Assembly (NCBI GenBank): GCA_014529385.2
Contig: CM043962.1
Coordinates: 35,741,598-35,805,597, forward strand
Direction of reading: 5' to 3'
Source of the DNA: Adiantum capillus-veneris
Taxonomy: Eukaryota; Streptophyta; Polypodiopsida; Polypodiales; Pteridaceae
Length of the DNA stretch: 64,000 nt
A program made the translations under genes and the position numbers. The notes under the pieces were generated by a model. The model had not been told where the DNA came from and ran no database searches. It was given only the letters and a program-made list of their open reading frames with translations. Position 1 is the first letter of the stretch, and each line of letters opens with the position of its first letter. Below, in pieces: positions 44,396 through 57,960 of the stretch.

Positions 44396-45438
44396 GAGAT
44401 GGTCTATCAAAGAGCAAGGCTAAACAATGGAGCATAAGACCTTAGGGTTAGCTTCATTGAAGACCTCCAATAGTGTGTGTAAAAGTCCTTTGACCTTAGG
44501 TAAGCTATGGCTGAGCTTGAGGCGGGAACCCGGCCCAAGCTCGAGGTGCTTGTCGTGCTTGAGGTGCTTGTCATGCTTGAGGTTCTTGATTAAGGTGCTT
44601 GAGGTGCTTGACCTACTACATGCTTGAGGTGCTTGACTTGCTACTTGATTAAGGTGCTCGAGGTGCTTTGACATGCTTGCCTGAGATGCTTGTGGGAACA
44701 CCCCTAGTTCAAGTGCATTGTCATGCTTGATGACTTACGTGCTTGAGCACCAAAAGTCAAAAGCATCCCTACAAGATGGGGGGAGAGCCCTTTTCCTAGG
44801 GGATAGAGAGAGAACACACACTCACACACACAAGGAAGGCCCAAGCTTGAAGAGGCAGCAGGGACACATGTCAGGCCCCTACCTATGTTACCTTCATGAG
44901 ATGGCTGAAGCCTATTGGTTGGCCACCCAAGGGGTCCAATAGTAGTTTAGGAGATTTAATTAATTGATTTATCATTTATCTAGCCCTCTCTCTCAAAGGG
45001 GAAAGGGGGACACTTGTCTCAAGGCTACCCCTACTGCTTGTAATGCCTCCTGCTTATGATTGGCTAGGCCTGGAGGGGTCCAATGAGCTTCAAGCATGAG
45101 CTAAAAGGGGGGGTCGACCCAAGCAAGCTAGGGGGTTGCTTAGGGGGTATACTCACCCACACACACACACTCACAAACACTCTCATTGTGTGCTATGCAA
45201 AGTGCAAGAGCTCCCTCTCCAAGCAAGTAGAGGTTGAGAGCCTACACCAACGCTCTTGGCTATGGAGTGCAAATCCAACCAAGAGCCATGCTTCAATGCT
45301 TAAGCTTGACATCTCCTTCTTCTTCATTACTATGCTATTATGTATGCTAGCAACAAGAGTTATGATAAGTGAGGAACTAATTCTTTCTCCTACGAAATGT
45401 TTCTTCTTCCTCTTCCCTACCCTCATTCCCTGCTAGCT
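44396..45438 (+). repeat. 3' LTR of chromovirus copy B, truncated both ends
   Basis: Matches 37681-38716 with about 1.5 percent differences and one 4-bp AC length change. It begins at AGAGATGGTCTATC instead of the LTR start and stops at CTGCTAGCT, where unrelated PPR sequence begins. Confidence 0.9.
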
Positions 45439-45610
45439 TGTTGGGAGTACGATTTCATGCTTGATGGTGGTTTGATCGATATGTATACAAAATGTGGTGT
45501 TCTCACAATAGCACAAAATCTTCTTGAAGGGTATCCTCCCTGGGATGTCGTCTCTTGCAGCGGGTTAAGTGCAGGGGATGCCCAACATCGTTGATGCAAG
45601 GAAGTCCATT
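45439..45610 (+). pseudogene. PPR fragment after chromovirus copy B
   Basis: Reads GGLIDMYTKCGVLTIAQNLL and PWDVVSCSGLSA, one degenerate PPR motif pair, then stops. It is not the direct continuation of the motif interrupted at 37525, so about 30-40 codons of PPR sequence were lost together with the LTR end. Confidence 0.7.
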
Positions 45611-45682
45611 TGCGATAGACATTCAATCGCGCGGTGAGTAAGCATTATCATTTTCTGCTTTTTGACACTGAGATGCAGTTAA

Positions 45683-45718
45683 CACTAGAATGGTAACGTT
45701 ACAGGACATAAAAGTGTC
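45683..45718. repeat. Left terminal inverted repeat and hairpin of the TTAA element
   Basis: CACTAGAATGGTAAC followed, after five bases, by AGGACATAAAAGTGTCCT, an imperfect palindrome. Mirrors the right end at 46970-47001 but has an extra GTTAC between repeat and hairpin. Confidence 0.9.
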
Positions 45719-46969
45719 CTTTCAGGGTTTTGGGAAAAATTTCCAAAACCATAGTAGATCCACTCATTTTGAAAAATCCTTTCATGAGCTTATAGTTCAA
45801 TAACTACTACATATGGAAAAAATGAGAAACTTGTAATTTTTCTCATCCCTTGGTCACTACAAGCCTCCAAAGTTGATGGACCAATGCATTTTGTCCAAAA
45901 CAGCAATTTCTTACGATTGATTGCATATAAATAAGAGTGGGGATTTTTATAGGACATGAGATAAAATGCCCCATTAACTTCAATGGGTTGGTGACCAAAA
46001 CATATGGTTGCTTTTATCTCACTAATTTTGTTTTGAGCAAAAAAAAAAGGTACAAAAAAGTTGCATTTTTGCCATTCTGCGGACCTATCATCAAAGTTTC
46101 TATAGTCACGCTCAATACAGATACTATATACATGTTTTCTTAGTTCCCTTTGGGCCTTTGGATTCAAAAGGAGCCATGGAGCATGTCAAAAGGATAATGG
46201 ATCTCTTACGATGGCAGCTTGGGGGCAATGATAAAGTGGTAAATACAACAAACATGAAAAAACTGGGTTTAGCATTATGACCTCTAGAAACCCATAGAAA
46301 ATACTCAATATCTAGCCAAGTTTGTAGTCTATGATTAGATATGGTTACTACCTACAAAATACACACAATTGTCCTAAGAAACTAGCAATATTGAGAAAGT
46401 TATACTTGCTACTCTAAAATGTATTGTATTCTTCAACAATCAAAAAACTCAATTATCATCATATACTATGCTATATAGCATATTAGGTCCCCCAAAACTC
46501 AAGGAAGATTAGCTTTATGTTATACATTACACTTACACAATCAAAATTGAATTTGGATATCAAGAAAGCCACCAAAAAAATCATAAAAGTGTTAATTTTG
46601 GCCAAAAAAAGGATTATGCAATTCTTGTAAATTGGTCATAACTTTCAATTTTAACACTTAGCTCTCCCTACAAGCATCAAAACATGTTGAGAACTATGAA
46701 GGCCTAACCTTTAGCCATCTAAACCTCACAAACATGAAGTTTACAGTGGTATAGTTGCCAAAAATTGAAAAAAAGCCAAAAATAGGACTGGTTTTTTCAC
46801 ACAGTTTAGGTTCAAAAATGTTGTGCAAGAGTAAGGTTAATGGTGAGATCGATACTCCAAAAAAAATGCTAAGTTTTTTTCAGCTCATAAGGCAACTTTG
46901 TGGATATATAGCATCTAGAAATTCATTTTCATACTCTTCAAATAATTCAAGCAAAATGGTCACTTAACA

Positions 46970-47001
46970 GGACACAAAAGTGTCCTGTTACCATTCTAGT
47001 G
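46970..47001. repeat. Right terminal inverted repeat and hairpin of the TTAA element
   Basis: AGGACACAAAAGTGTCCT (perfect 7-bp arms around AAAA) runs straight into GTTACCATTCTAGTG, the complement of the left terminal repeat. Confidence 0.9.
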
Positions 47002-47347
47002 TTAATGAACACACTGAAAATTGCACGATGCCATGGGAATGGCACGTTCCCTCATATTATAAAAATTGGGGAGGACTGTGCAAACTCCCCCATGCAAGGA
47101 GACTTGCATGTTTTCTTTTTTTTAAAAACATAAAAATGGAACAACAAACAATTAATAACATTGACATCTTGTATGATCATGAACATTGAGCTTGACAAAA
47201 CTCTTAACACTCCTTGTGGTTTTTGACGAGGTACCCCTCTGAAGCACTACGATTGGTAACCAATTTATGCGGAGGTACACCACTAAACCACGATGATCGG
47301 TATCCCAAACACTCTCAGGTAAAAAAATCTAGCACTCTTTCATGAAA

Positions 47348-47354
47348 TCTCTCT

Positions 47355-47418
<64 letters not shown>
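47348..47418. repeat. (CT)n microsatellite
   Basis: About 70 bp of CT with one interruption, in the same relative position as the CT run at 54853-54901 in the duplicated segment. Confidence 0.95.
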
Positions 47419-47423
<5 letters not shown>

Positions 47424-47639
47424 CCAATATTTTGTTCGATCTCAATTCGATGGAACATAGCTAACGAAGCACTCTTGTTTACTTCATTAGCGTAGAAGGC
47501 AAAATCTCAATTCTGGCTCCACGTTCATCCACGTGGTTGCATGTACCGGGATTTAAAATCTGGCAAGACGTTCGTATATCTGACATCTCTTTTCAAACGG
47601 TGTTATATTGGTCGAGCTTTTCTAATTGTCGCAAGCAGA

Positions 47640-49160
47640 ATCCAGCGAGGGCCTCTCTCTTGATGCAATCACCTACGCAAGCATCTTTAAGGCATGCGGC
47701 TATGTCGCACAGAATCCAGTGAGAGCCTCTCTCCAGATGTAATCACCTACGCAATCATCTTGAAGGCATGTGGCTGTGTCACGCTTTTTAAATTGTCGCA
47801 CGTAGAATCTTGATGCGAAGCAAGGGCCTCTCTCAAGATGCAATCACCTATGCAGGCATCTTGAAGGCATGTGGCTCTATGCAAGATACTGTTATGGACA
47901 CAAAAATTCACAGTTTGCTTGTGAAGGACATTTTTGTTGGTAGTGAGATTCCATCTCCGAATCTTGTGACATGGAATACCATGATTGGAGACTATGTCCA
48001 ACATGGGCATGGAGAGGAAGCTATTGGTTGCTTTGAAGGCATGCAACGGCAGGGAATCTCTCTAGATGGGGCTCACCTTCACCTTTATTTTCAAAGCATG
48101 CGGCATCTCTGGAGCAGTAGGCAAAGACGTACAACAACTTCAAGTATAAGTTATCAAGAATGGACTTTTAAAAGAAGACAATTTTGTAGATATCGTACTG
48201 TTATATATGCATGCAAAGTGTGACATGTTTGGAAAAGCTCGAGAAGCCTTTGGCCAGCTCACAACTTAAAATGAGGTCTCATGGACAACCCTGATTGGAG
48301 GATATGATCAACAAGGGTATTGTCGAGAAGCTTTGATGCATTTTGAACAAGTGTAGCGAGGAGGCCTTTTTCCAAATGCAGTCACCTTTGTATTTGCTTT
48401 GAAAGCTTGTGGCAGCTTGCGCGACTCAAACGAGGGCCAAGAACTACATGCTTAGATTGAAGATGAGGGACTGCTTGAGCAAAATATCATTGTTGGAACT
48501 ACGTTGGTGGACATGTATTGCACATGTGGAATTCTTGACAAGGCACAAGAGGTTTTCGATCAGCTTTCAGAATGCAATGTAGCCACATAGAATGCTCTTA
48601 TTTTAGGGTATGCTCAACATGAGGATGGTGAGGATGCATTCAATTGTTTCTATAGGATGCGATCTCAGAGTGTCCCTCCAAATGTTGTCAGAGTCTATTG
48701 AAAAAAGATGTCATGCATGGAACTGTCCAGGATTACCTGAAGAGATATCAGAAAGCACAAAAAGTGGTTAAGGAGCTTCCTATCTGGAATGTCGCCTCTT
48801 GGAATGCACGGAGTGCGGCAAGTGTGCAAACGAGAGCAGGCCAGAAAGCTCTAGGCTGTTTTCAACTGATGCAACGTGAGGGCCTCTTTCCAGTTGCAAT
48901 CACCTATGTATGCATCTTGAAGGCATGTGGCTCTGTGCAAGGTGCCAGCATAGGGGCACAAAACTTTACAATTAGTCAGAGGCTATTGAAAAAGGATGTC
49001 ATGCTTGGGATTGTGTCGGTCAATATGGTGCGCTTGAGAAAGCATAAAAAGTGCTTGAGGAGCTTCCTGTTTGGAATGTCGCCTCTTGGAATGCACTGGT
49101 TGTAGGATTATATTGTTAGTCCGAGTATGTTGAAAAAGATGTTGTGCTTGGCACTGTCTT
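47640..49160 (+). pseudogene. PPR pseudogene, cluster 2
   Basis: The best-preserved PPR relic. From 47810: AITYAGILKACGSMQ, a non-PPR-like loop (VMDTKIHSLLVKDIFVGSEI), NLVTWNTMIGDYVQHGHGEE, AIGCFEGMQRQGIS. After frameshifts: NEVSWTTLIGGYDQQGYCRE, IIVGTTLVDMYCTCGILDKA, ALILGYAQHEDGED. The order P-L-S with about 100 residues per triplet fits a PLS-class PPR protein, normally organelle-targeted and RNA-binding. At least six stops or frameshifts interrupt it. The 3' part (48698-49130) is a second, differently decayed copy of the NVASWNA / ACGSVQ module. No E or DYW domain was found. Confidence 0.85.
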
Positions 49161-49377
49161 AGTCGATATGTATACAAATTATGGTAGGCAGAGCAATGTA
49201 CCCGGAAGCGTGGAAACCACCTGCCATGTGAATCCATCTCAAGCTTTGACAACTCGGTAGTGTGCTTCAGTGAAGCCCATTTTTCCAGAAATCTCACATT
49301 CTTAAAGGGCCTCGGCTATACCCTCCTCTGCATGGTCCTCCTAGAGTCTGATTGCCACTTCCGAACTATTCCCTTTG
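49161..49377. other. Short segment of unknown origin before the solo LTR
   Basis: About 220 bp without PPR resemblance; only short frames. It ends in ACGT (49378-49381), part of the presumed target duplication of the next element. Confidence 0.4.
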
Positions 49378-49381
49378 ACGT

Positions 49382-50977
49382 TGATAGCCGTTTTTCGGCT
49401 CTCCATAATTGCCATAGTAAGTTACTCCACCCTACCAAATTCACCCAAACGCTATGGCTATCCCTACCATTTCACTGTACATAGGCGTGTGTGAGTTAGG
49501 GGGCTTTTCCCATATCTTCTTAAAAACCCTCAGCTAGCTAGTCACTGGGCTAGTTGAGCCAAAAAAATAAAAGTATATTATGGCCTCTTTGTGTGTAAAT
49601 ATTTCATTGTATATATGGCCTAAATATATGGATTTTTTATAATTATTTTGGTATTTTATTTAAATATTTCTACTTAGGTGTGTGTTTTATTAAACCTATG
49701 TACACCTTTTTTCATTCTCTTACACCATAATTATATTTTTTGCCAATATGTACATACTCTAACGTCATATTTTTTCTTTATACAAATCACTCCCACATTT
49801 TCACCCTCACCCTCGTGAAAACAAAAAATTGATTTCTACTCATTGGTCACGTTTATTATATTATTTACTTGCATACCTTTTCCTCTTTCACCCAAAATAA
49901 TTCAAAGAGGGACCATATCATATGATTCCAATATCTTTTCATATCCATAACTCCTCCATATTTTTATTATTATTTTTACTCATTATTCTAACACCATGTG
50001 CTCATTGAGCTAAAAGTCCATGAATAGTCCATACACTAGTCCCACCATGTGTATATTTCTTTATTCACCAATAATCCTCCTCCATGCATGGGTCAAGGGC
50101 AACTTGGATGCTTTGTATTATAATATGACAAAGGAGGGGCTCACTCTTGGATGCATTGTACAAATTCAACAAAGGAGGGGGCCACTAAAAGATTTTTGCA
50201 GGCATAAAAAATAGGCTTTTTGGTGAGAATTTTGGCACCTATCTCCACTCCGAATTTGGAGCGGTGGTCAAAAGAGAAAATGTAGCCCACGCTCTGAATA
50301 ATCACCTCAAATTTTTTCATGATTTTTGGAGCTACTAGCGGTGAGCTATGATTTTTTGAGTGGACCCCAGTCTGCCCACTTTTCTCACAAGTAGCCCTTA
50401 GTCTTCTCTCACCCTTCCACACACCTACTCACTCTTACACATCCCTCCCTCTCCTTCCCTCACTCAAACCTGCAATTTCCATGGCTTCTCCCACCCTCTT
50501 CACCATTACCCTTCTCTCTCATCCCTATAGTTCTTTTATGAACCTCTACATACATACACCCTCTCCATGTCTCTCTCTATTGCTTCTATGTTACAATTTC
50601 ATTTACCTCTCCTAAAAATATCTAAAATTCAGCATCTTAACCATGATAACTTCTGCAAATTGAGAAATTTTCATCAACAAATCCTCTTTTCATCGTGGTG
50701 GTCAACCGTGGCGGCGGCGTAAAGAAGCGAAGAAGAAGAAGACCAGCGGTCATTTTTTCCACAATTACACAAGGGTGAGTTCAAGCTTCTTCAAAGCTTC
50801 ACCATCTCAATGATTCTCTTTTAATTCACCCCTCTTTCTTCATCAAATCAACTCACTCTACCCATTGTAAATGTAACATTAACTTTCTAGTGATTACTAA
50901 CGACTAACATACTAACACAAAATAGCATTGACCTAACCATAAAAGACACCTCACCTCAAGACATGTGTATAGTAACA

Positions 50978-51032
<55 letters not shown>

Positions 51033-52056
51033 CTTACTTACTTTCACCTTATCTACCATCAATAATGCTCTCTTTTGAGCCCACACCCATGACTCAAGCA
51101 GACAAAGAAGGCCCGCAATGTTTTTATATTCAAAAAAATCATAATCCTGATTTGTTAGCTTGTAAATTAGGATTTCCAATAATCTTTATGAGGGGTCTCC
51201 AACCTATAAATAGACCCCTCTCCTTCTTGTAAAACAACCTCCAACATCTCACATAGCACCCCAACACTCTATGCGTGAGGAGAGACTTAGGTGTAGCAAC
51301 CGCTTGTGAGCTTCACTCTTGGTGTGAGAGAAGCCTTCAAGCTACACATTGCAAGTGAGAGAGCATGAGTTCCTCAAATCTCAAAACCACTATTGTATAT
51401 GCTCCTTCATCATCAATAAATTGAGGTTTGGTGTATCAAAGGCGTGATTCGACGTTCAAATCTTCGTCCTTCCATTTGTGCAATACGGTTTGGTGAATTC
51501 AAGGTGACTTGTGTATTTTGAGTTTCTATCGGTTGATCTTGATTTTAGAAAGTGTTTTAGTGTGTTTTTCATTGCCAATTTTGTGTCCATTGTAAGAGGG
51601 TATTGTGGTGAGAGATCTCCCACACCCTAAGACAATGTGTGTGTGTGTGTTTTGGCAATGATTAGCAATCACTAAGCATTGAGTGAGTTTTTGTACAAGC
51701 TCTACGATAGCAACCTAGCGAACCATCTCCATTTGCAAGTCACAAATAAGGTATTACGCAAGATCCATTCCTCTCTCTCTTTCCTTTTCTCTAGCTCTCT
51801 CTGGTCCATTTTGTGTGTGTCTTGGTGTGAGGTTGCTTGTGTGTGTTGTGTGGTGCATCTTCTTGGTTGTACCAAAATCTGTCTTGCGTCCTAGTTCGCA
51901 TACCATAACTAGGTGGTGCCCCTATCTTGTTTAGGTTTGGCTGTGGGTTTGTTGTTTTGTCGTGCTTGTGGTTGCCCCAGCCCCAATTGAGCAGCACGGG
52001 AGCCTTGAGGGGTGTTTAGAGGTTGCCTCTCTTGTTGCCTGCCCCGGACCGCCTCA
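49382..52056 (+). repeat. Solo 2.7-kb LTR of the Tat-like family
   Basis: Starts TGATAGCCGTTTTTCGGCTC and ends GCCCCGGACCGCCTCA, and is homologous over its length to the LTR at 55278-57960 on the other strand. It is flanked by ACGT on both sides (49378-49381 and 52057-52060), short but consistent with a target duplication with one mutated base. No element interior is attached, so it likely arose by LTR-LTR recombination. CT-rich runs at 50981-51033 and 51772-51800 are internal. Open frames inside are not supported. Confidence 0.85.
50981..51033. repeat. (CT)n microsatellite in solo LTR
   Basis: About 50 bp of CT dinucleotides, followed by a short TTTCTCTCTCC tail. Confidence 0.95.
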
Positions 52057-52060
52057 ACGT

Positions 52061-54410
52061 GTAGGTGCAAGATGATGATACGGGCACAAAACTCAGTCTG
52101 ATCTTATTAGTTAGTGACTATTGATGAAAAAAGATGTCGTGCTTGGCACTGTCTTGGTCGATATGTATGCCAAATATTTGATGTGGTTGAGAAAGCACAA
52201 AAAGTTATTGAGGAAGTTCTTGTAAAAAATGTCCCCTCTTGGAATGCACTGATTGTGGGATGCGATTAACAAGAGCGGGGCCAAAAAGCTCTAGTCCGTT
52301 TTTACCGGATGCAAAGCAAGTGCATCTCCAATACGCAATCACCTATGCATGCATCTTGAAGCCATGTGGAATGCATATGCTTGCGCCTTGAAGGCCAGTG
52401 GCCTTACACGAGCCGTTGACATGGGTGAGCTATTAATGAGAAGATACCTGATCCAACACGCTTGGTGAAGGATGTCATGCTTGGCAATTATTTGGTTGAC
52501 ATGTATGCCAAATGTGGTATGTCACAAAAGCATGAAAAGTTCGTGATGGACTTTCTCTCCAAAATGTCATCACCTGCAACATGTTGGTTGCAAGATATGC
52601 CCAATATGCCTATCGCAAGGGTATCAGAATCCATGATGTGATTGCTAGTCGGGGGCTGCTGGGAATACAATGTCATGCTTGGCGGTGGTTTGATCAATAT
52701 TGTGGTTCTCTCTTATGAAACGTAATGATTGGCACTGCCTTGGTTGACATATATGTCAATGTGGCAGGGCCACGGAGCCCTGGGCTGGGTTGTTTCTAAC
52801 ATATGCAAAGCGAGGGCATCTCTCTAGATGCAATCACCTATGCTTTTGTCTTGAAGGCATGTAGCACTGCCTTGATGTCCGGAATGCCATCTCTGCCCAA
52901 AAGCAGGCTTGCTGGCTGTTTTTTGGGATGCAAAGCAAGGAAATTTCTCCTGATGTAATCACTTATGATTGCATCTTGAAAGCATGTGGCACTACATAGG
53001 AGCAATGATCATCTATGCAAGATGTGGTGTACTTGAGAAAGCACCAAAAAGTGCTTGAGTATGCTTTCGTCTTGAAGGTAGGTGGCACTACGCAAGATAT
53101 TGATATGGACAACAAAATTCATGATGATATTCATAGTGAGGGAATGTTAAAAACAATTCAGACCTTCCTGGACCCTCAATGCCAAGATTCCTGACGAGAT
53201 TCGTGTCCGGAATGTTGTCTCTTGGAACGCATTGATTGCGGGACATCCACAACAAGCGAAGGGCCACTAATTTTTGGGCTGTTTTCAGCAGATGAAAGCG
53301 AGGGCATGGAATCACATCTACTTGCATCTTGAAGGCATGTGGCACGACGTAGGACTCGACTCTCATCTCGTGGGGCACAATAATTGCAAGATATGCCCCT
53401 CATGGCTGTGGCAAGAAATTTGTGGGCTGATATGGCATGGAAGTCAAAATCCAAATGGAAAGTGATGGCCCCTCTCCAGCTGCAATGACCTACGCAGGCA
53501 TCTGGAAGGCATGTGGCTCTGTCTTGCTTTTTTAGTCAAAATCTAGATGCAAAATGAGGGCCTCTCTCCAAATGCAATCACCTACGCAGGCATAGATGCA
53601 ATCACCTACACAAGCATCACATGTCGCAAAGATTTTTTAATCACACGTCGATCACAAGCATTGACAACTTTCAAATCTATCATACTCCCTGTCAGATGTT
53701 CTGTTCGCAATGTCAGCAGATGCAAAGCGAGGGCCTCTGTTTATATGCAATCACCTACGCATGCATCTTGAAGGCATGTGGATCTATGCAAGGAAGCTCC
53801 TCAAGGAAATAAGCATATGCAAGGAGAAGGCATTTCTTCAATGCAATCATCTATGGAAGCAAGCACCTATGCTAGCATCTTGAAAGACTTCGTAATATAC
53901 TGACATGGGTGAGAGAATTTATGATGAGGGTGCTAGTCAGTCACAAGCTATTGAGAAATAGGTTGCTCTTAGTAGGGATTTTCTTTATATGTATGGCAAA
54001 TGTGGTGCCCTTACAATGTCCACAGAAAGGCAACAAATCCACTAACAACTCTAGATAAGAAGCAATACTCGTGAAACACATCAAGCAGAATCACAAACAC
54101 ATGAGAAGTTCTCATGTCCAAACTGTCATCACTATTACAGATAAGCCCAACGTGGTTGTTTCAATATGAAAGAGGTTGACATGGGTGAGAGAATTAATGA
54201 TGAGATTACTAGTCACGGGCTGTTGCAAAAAATTATCGTGCTTCCTTTAATCTGGAGTGTGGATGTAAGATTTGTCCCACAGGGGCAGGGCCAGAAATCT
54301 CTAATTCTCTTTCAACAGATGCAAAGCGAGGGCCTCTCTCCAGATGCAATCACCTATGCATGAATCTTGAAGGCATGTGGCTCTACGCACGATGCCCAAC
54401 ATCATTGATG
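52061..54410 (+). pseudogene. PPR pseudogene debris, cluster 3
   Basis: Numerous short PPR pieces in all three plus frames: NVPSWNALIVG near 52230, LVDMYAKCGM near 52495, AITYAFVLKAC near 52835, NVVSWNALIAG near 53215, EGLSPNAITYAGI near 53555, EGLCLYAITYACILKACGSM near 53715 and EGLSPDAITYA near 54330. Stops and frameshifts occur every few dozen codons. The pieces resemble clusters 1 and 2 at nucleotide level (ATGCAAAGCGAGGGCCTCTC recurs), so all derive from one repeatedly duplicated family. Nothing here can produce a protein. Confidence 0.85.
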
Positions 54411-54846
54411 CAAGGAAGTGCATCAACGAGAGACATTCAATCCCACGATGAGTAAGCATTATCGTTTTTTGATTTTTGACACTGAGAACTCAGTTAATGA
54501 ATTTATTGAAAATTGCACGCTACCGTGGGAATGGCACGTTCCCTCGTATTATAAAAATTTGGGAGGATTGTGCAAACTTCCCCATATACAGAGGTCTGCA
54601 TGTTTTTTTTTAATTAAAAAAAACATGAAAATGGAACAATAAACAATTAATAACATTGACATCTTGTATGATCACGAACATTGAGCTTGACAAAATTCCA
54701 ACCCTCCTTGTCGTTTTTTGCGAGGTACTCCTTTGAAGCACTACTCTGAACCATGACAATAGGTATCCCAAACACTCTCAAGTAAAAAAATCTAACAAGC
54801 TTTGATGAAATCTCTCTCTCTCTCTGTGCTTTATTTTCTCTCGGAT

Positions 54847-54902
<56 letters not shown>

Positions 54903-55080
54903 TCGTTTTGAAGTCTCTCCTCCCATTTAATAAATAGCTTAGACATAAATTAATAGCATCAAATAAACATTTTTTTTTCATTTGAGAAGTGCCGAAATGG
55001 CATATATAGTTTCCAATATTTTACTTAATCTTAATTTGATATGGACGTAGCTAAGGAAGGAATTTAGTTTTTTCAACAAG
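54411..55080 (+). repeat. Segmental duplication, copy 2 (homologous to 45590-47480)
   Basis: The 3' flank of PPR cluster 3, without the TTAA element (intact CAGTTAATGAAT at 54491-54502). It includes the CT run at 54853-54901 and ends near AGTTTCCAATATTTTAC. Confidence 0.85.
54853..54901. repeat. (CT)n microsatellite
   Basis: About 49 bp of perfect CT; a shorter CT run lies just upstream at 54811-54823. Confidence 0.95.
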
Positions 55081-55277
55081 GTGAAAATTCACTATGGCCT
55101 ACATAAGGCTATTCCCAAGAAATTCCTAATAACAAGTGATAAATCACGAGGCCTGCAACTAAGAAGACAAGACTTTAGTAAAACTTAAGGAAAAATTATC
55201 AAAATATCCCTCTAATTTGTGGGAATTCCAAAAATACCCTTAAAATTTCAAACATTGGTGCTCAAGCTCTAGGCATT

Positions 55278-57960
<2,683 letters not shown>

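Larger units (their letters stand above)
37526..45438 (+). mobile_element. Ty3/gypsy chromovirus copy B, nearly full length
   Basis: 5' LTR 37526-39131, primer binding site 39133, gag-pol to 44369, then a 3' LTR truncated at both ends (44396-45438). Inserted in PPR debris. The region between pol and the 3' LTR, about 350 bp in copy C, and the first ~150 bp of the LTR are deleted, as are the last ~400 bp of the LTR with adjoining host sequence. Hence no target duplication can be shown. The two LTRs differ at only about 16 positions over 1.04 kb, yet pol carries five in-frame stops and at least two frameshifts. Confidence 0.92.
45683..47001. mobile_element. 1.3-kb TTAA-flanked DNA element, piggyBac-like ends, non-autonomous
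   Basis: Flanked by TTAA at 45679-45682 and 47002-47005. The terminal inverted repeat CACTAGAATGGTAAC is exact at both ends. Next to each end lies a hairpin: AGGACATAAAAGTGTCCT on the left, AGGACACAAAAGTGTCCT on the right. The paralogous segment at 54494 has CAGTTAATGAAT without the element, a clean empty site. TTAA duplication and subterminal repeats are features of the piggyBac superfamily, although its usual CCC start is absent. The inside is AT-rich; a 125-codon minus frame at 45790-46167 has no recognisable transposase (no DDD motif), so mobilisation in trans is inferred. Confidence 0.82.
45590..47480 (+). repeat. Segmental duplication, copy 1 (homologous to 54400-55080)
   Basis: Outside the TTAA element the two segments share ATGCAAGGAAGT, GAGTAAGCATTATCGTTTT-like sequence, AAAATTGCACG..ACC, TGGGAATGGCACGTTCC, AACATTGACATCTTGTATGA, a CT microsatellite at the same place, and AGTTTCCAATATTTT. 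Both follow PPR debris, so a PPR copy was duplicated with its 3' flank. Confidence 0.85.

Noticed and set aside
45790-46167. 125-codon minus frame inside the TTAA element as a transposase
   Set aside because: No acidic triad or other transposase motif; the sequence is AT-rich and likely a chance frame.
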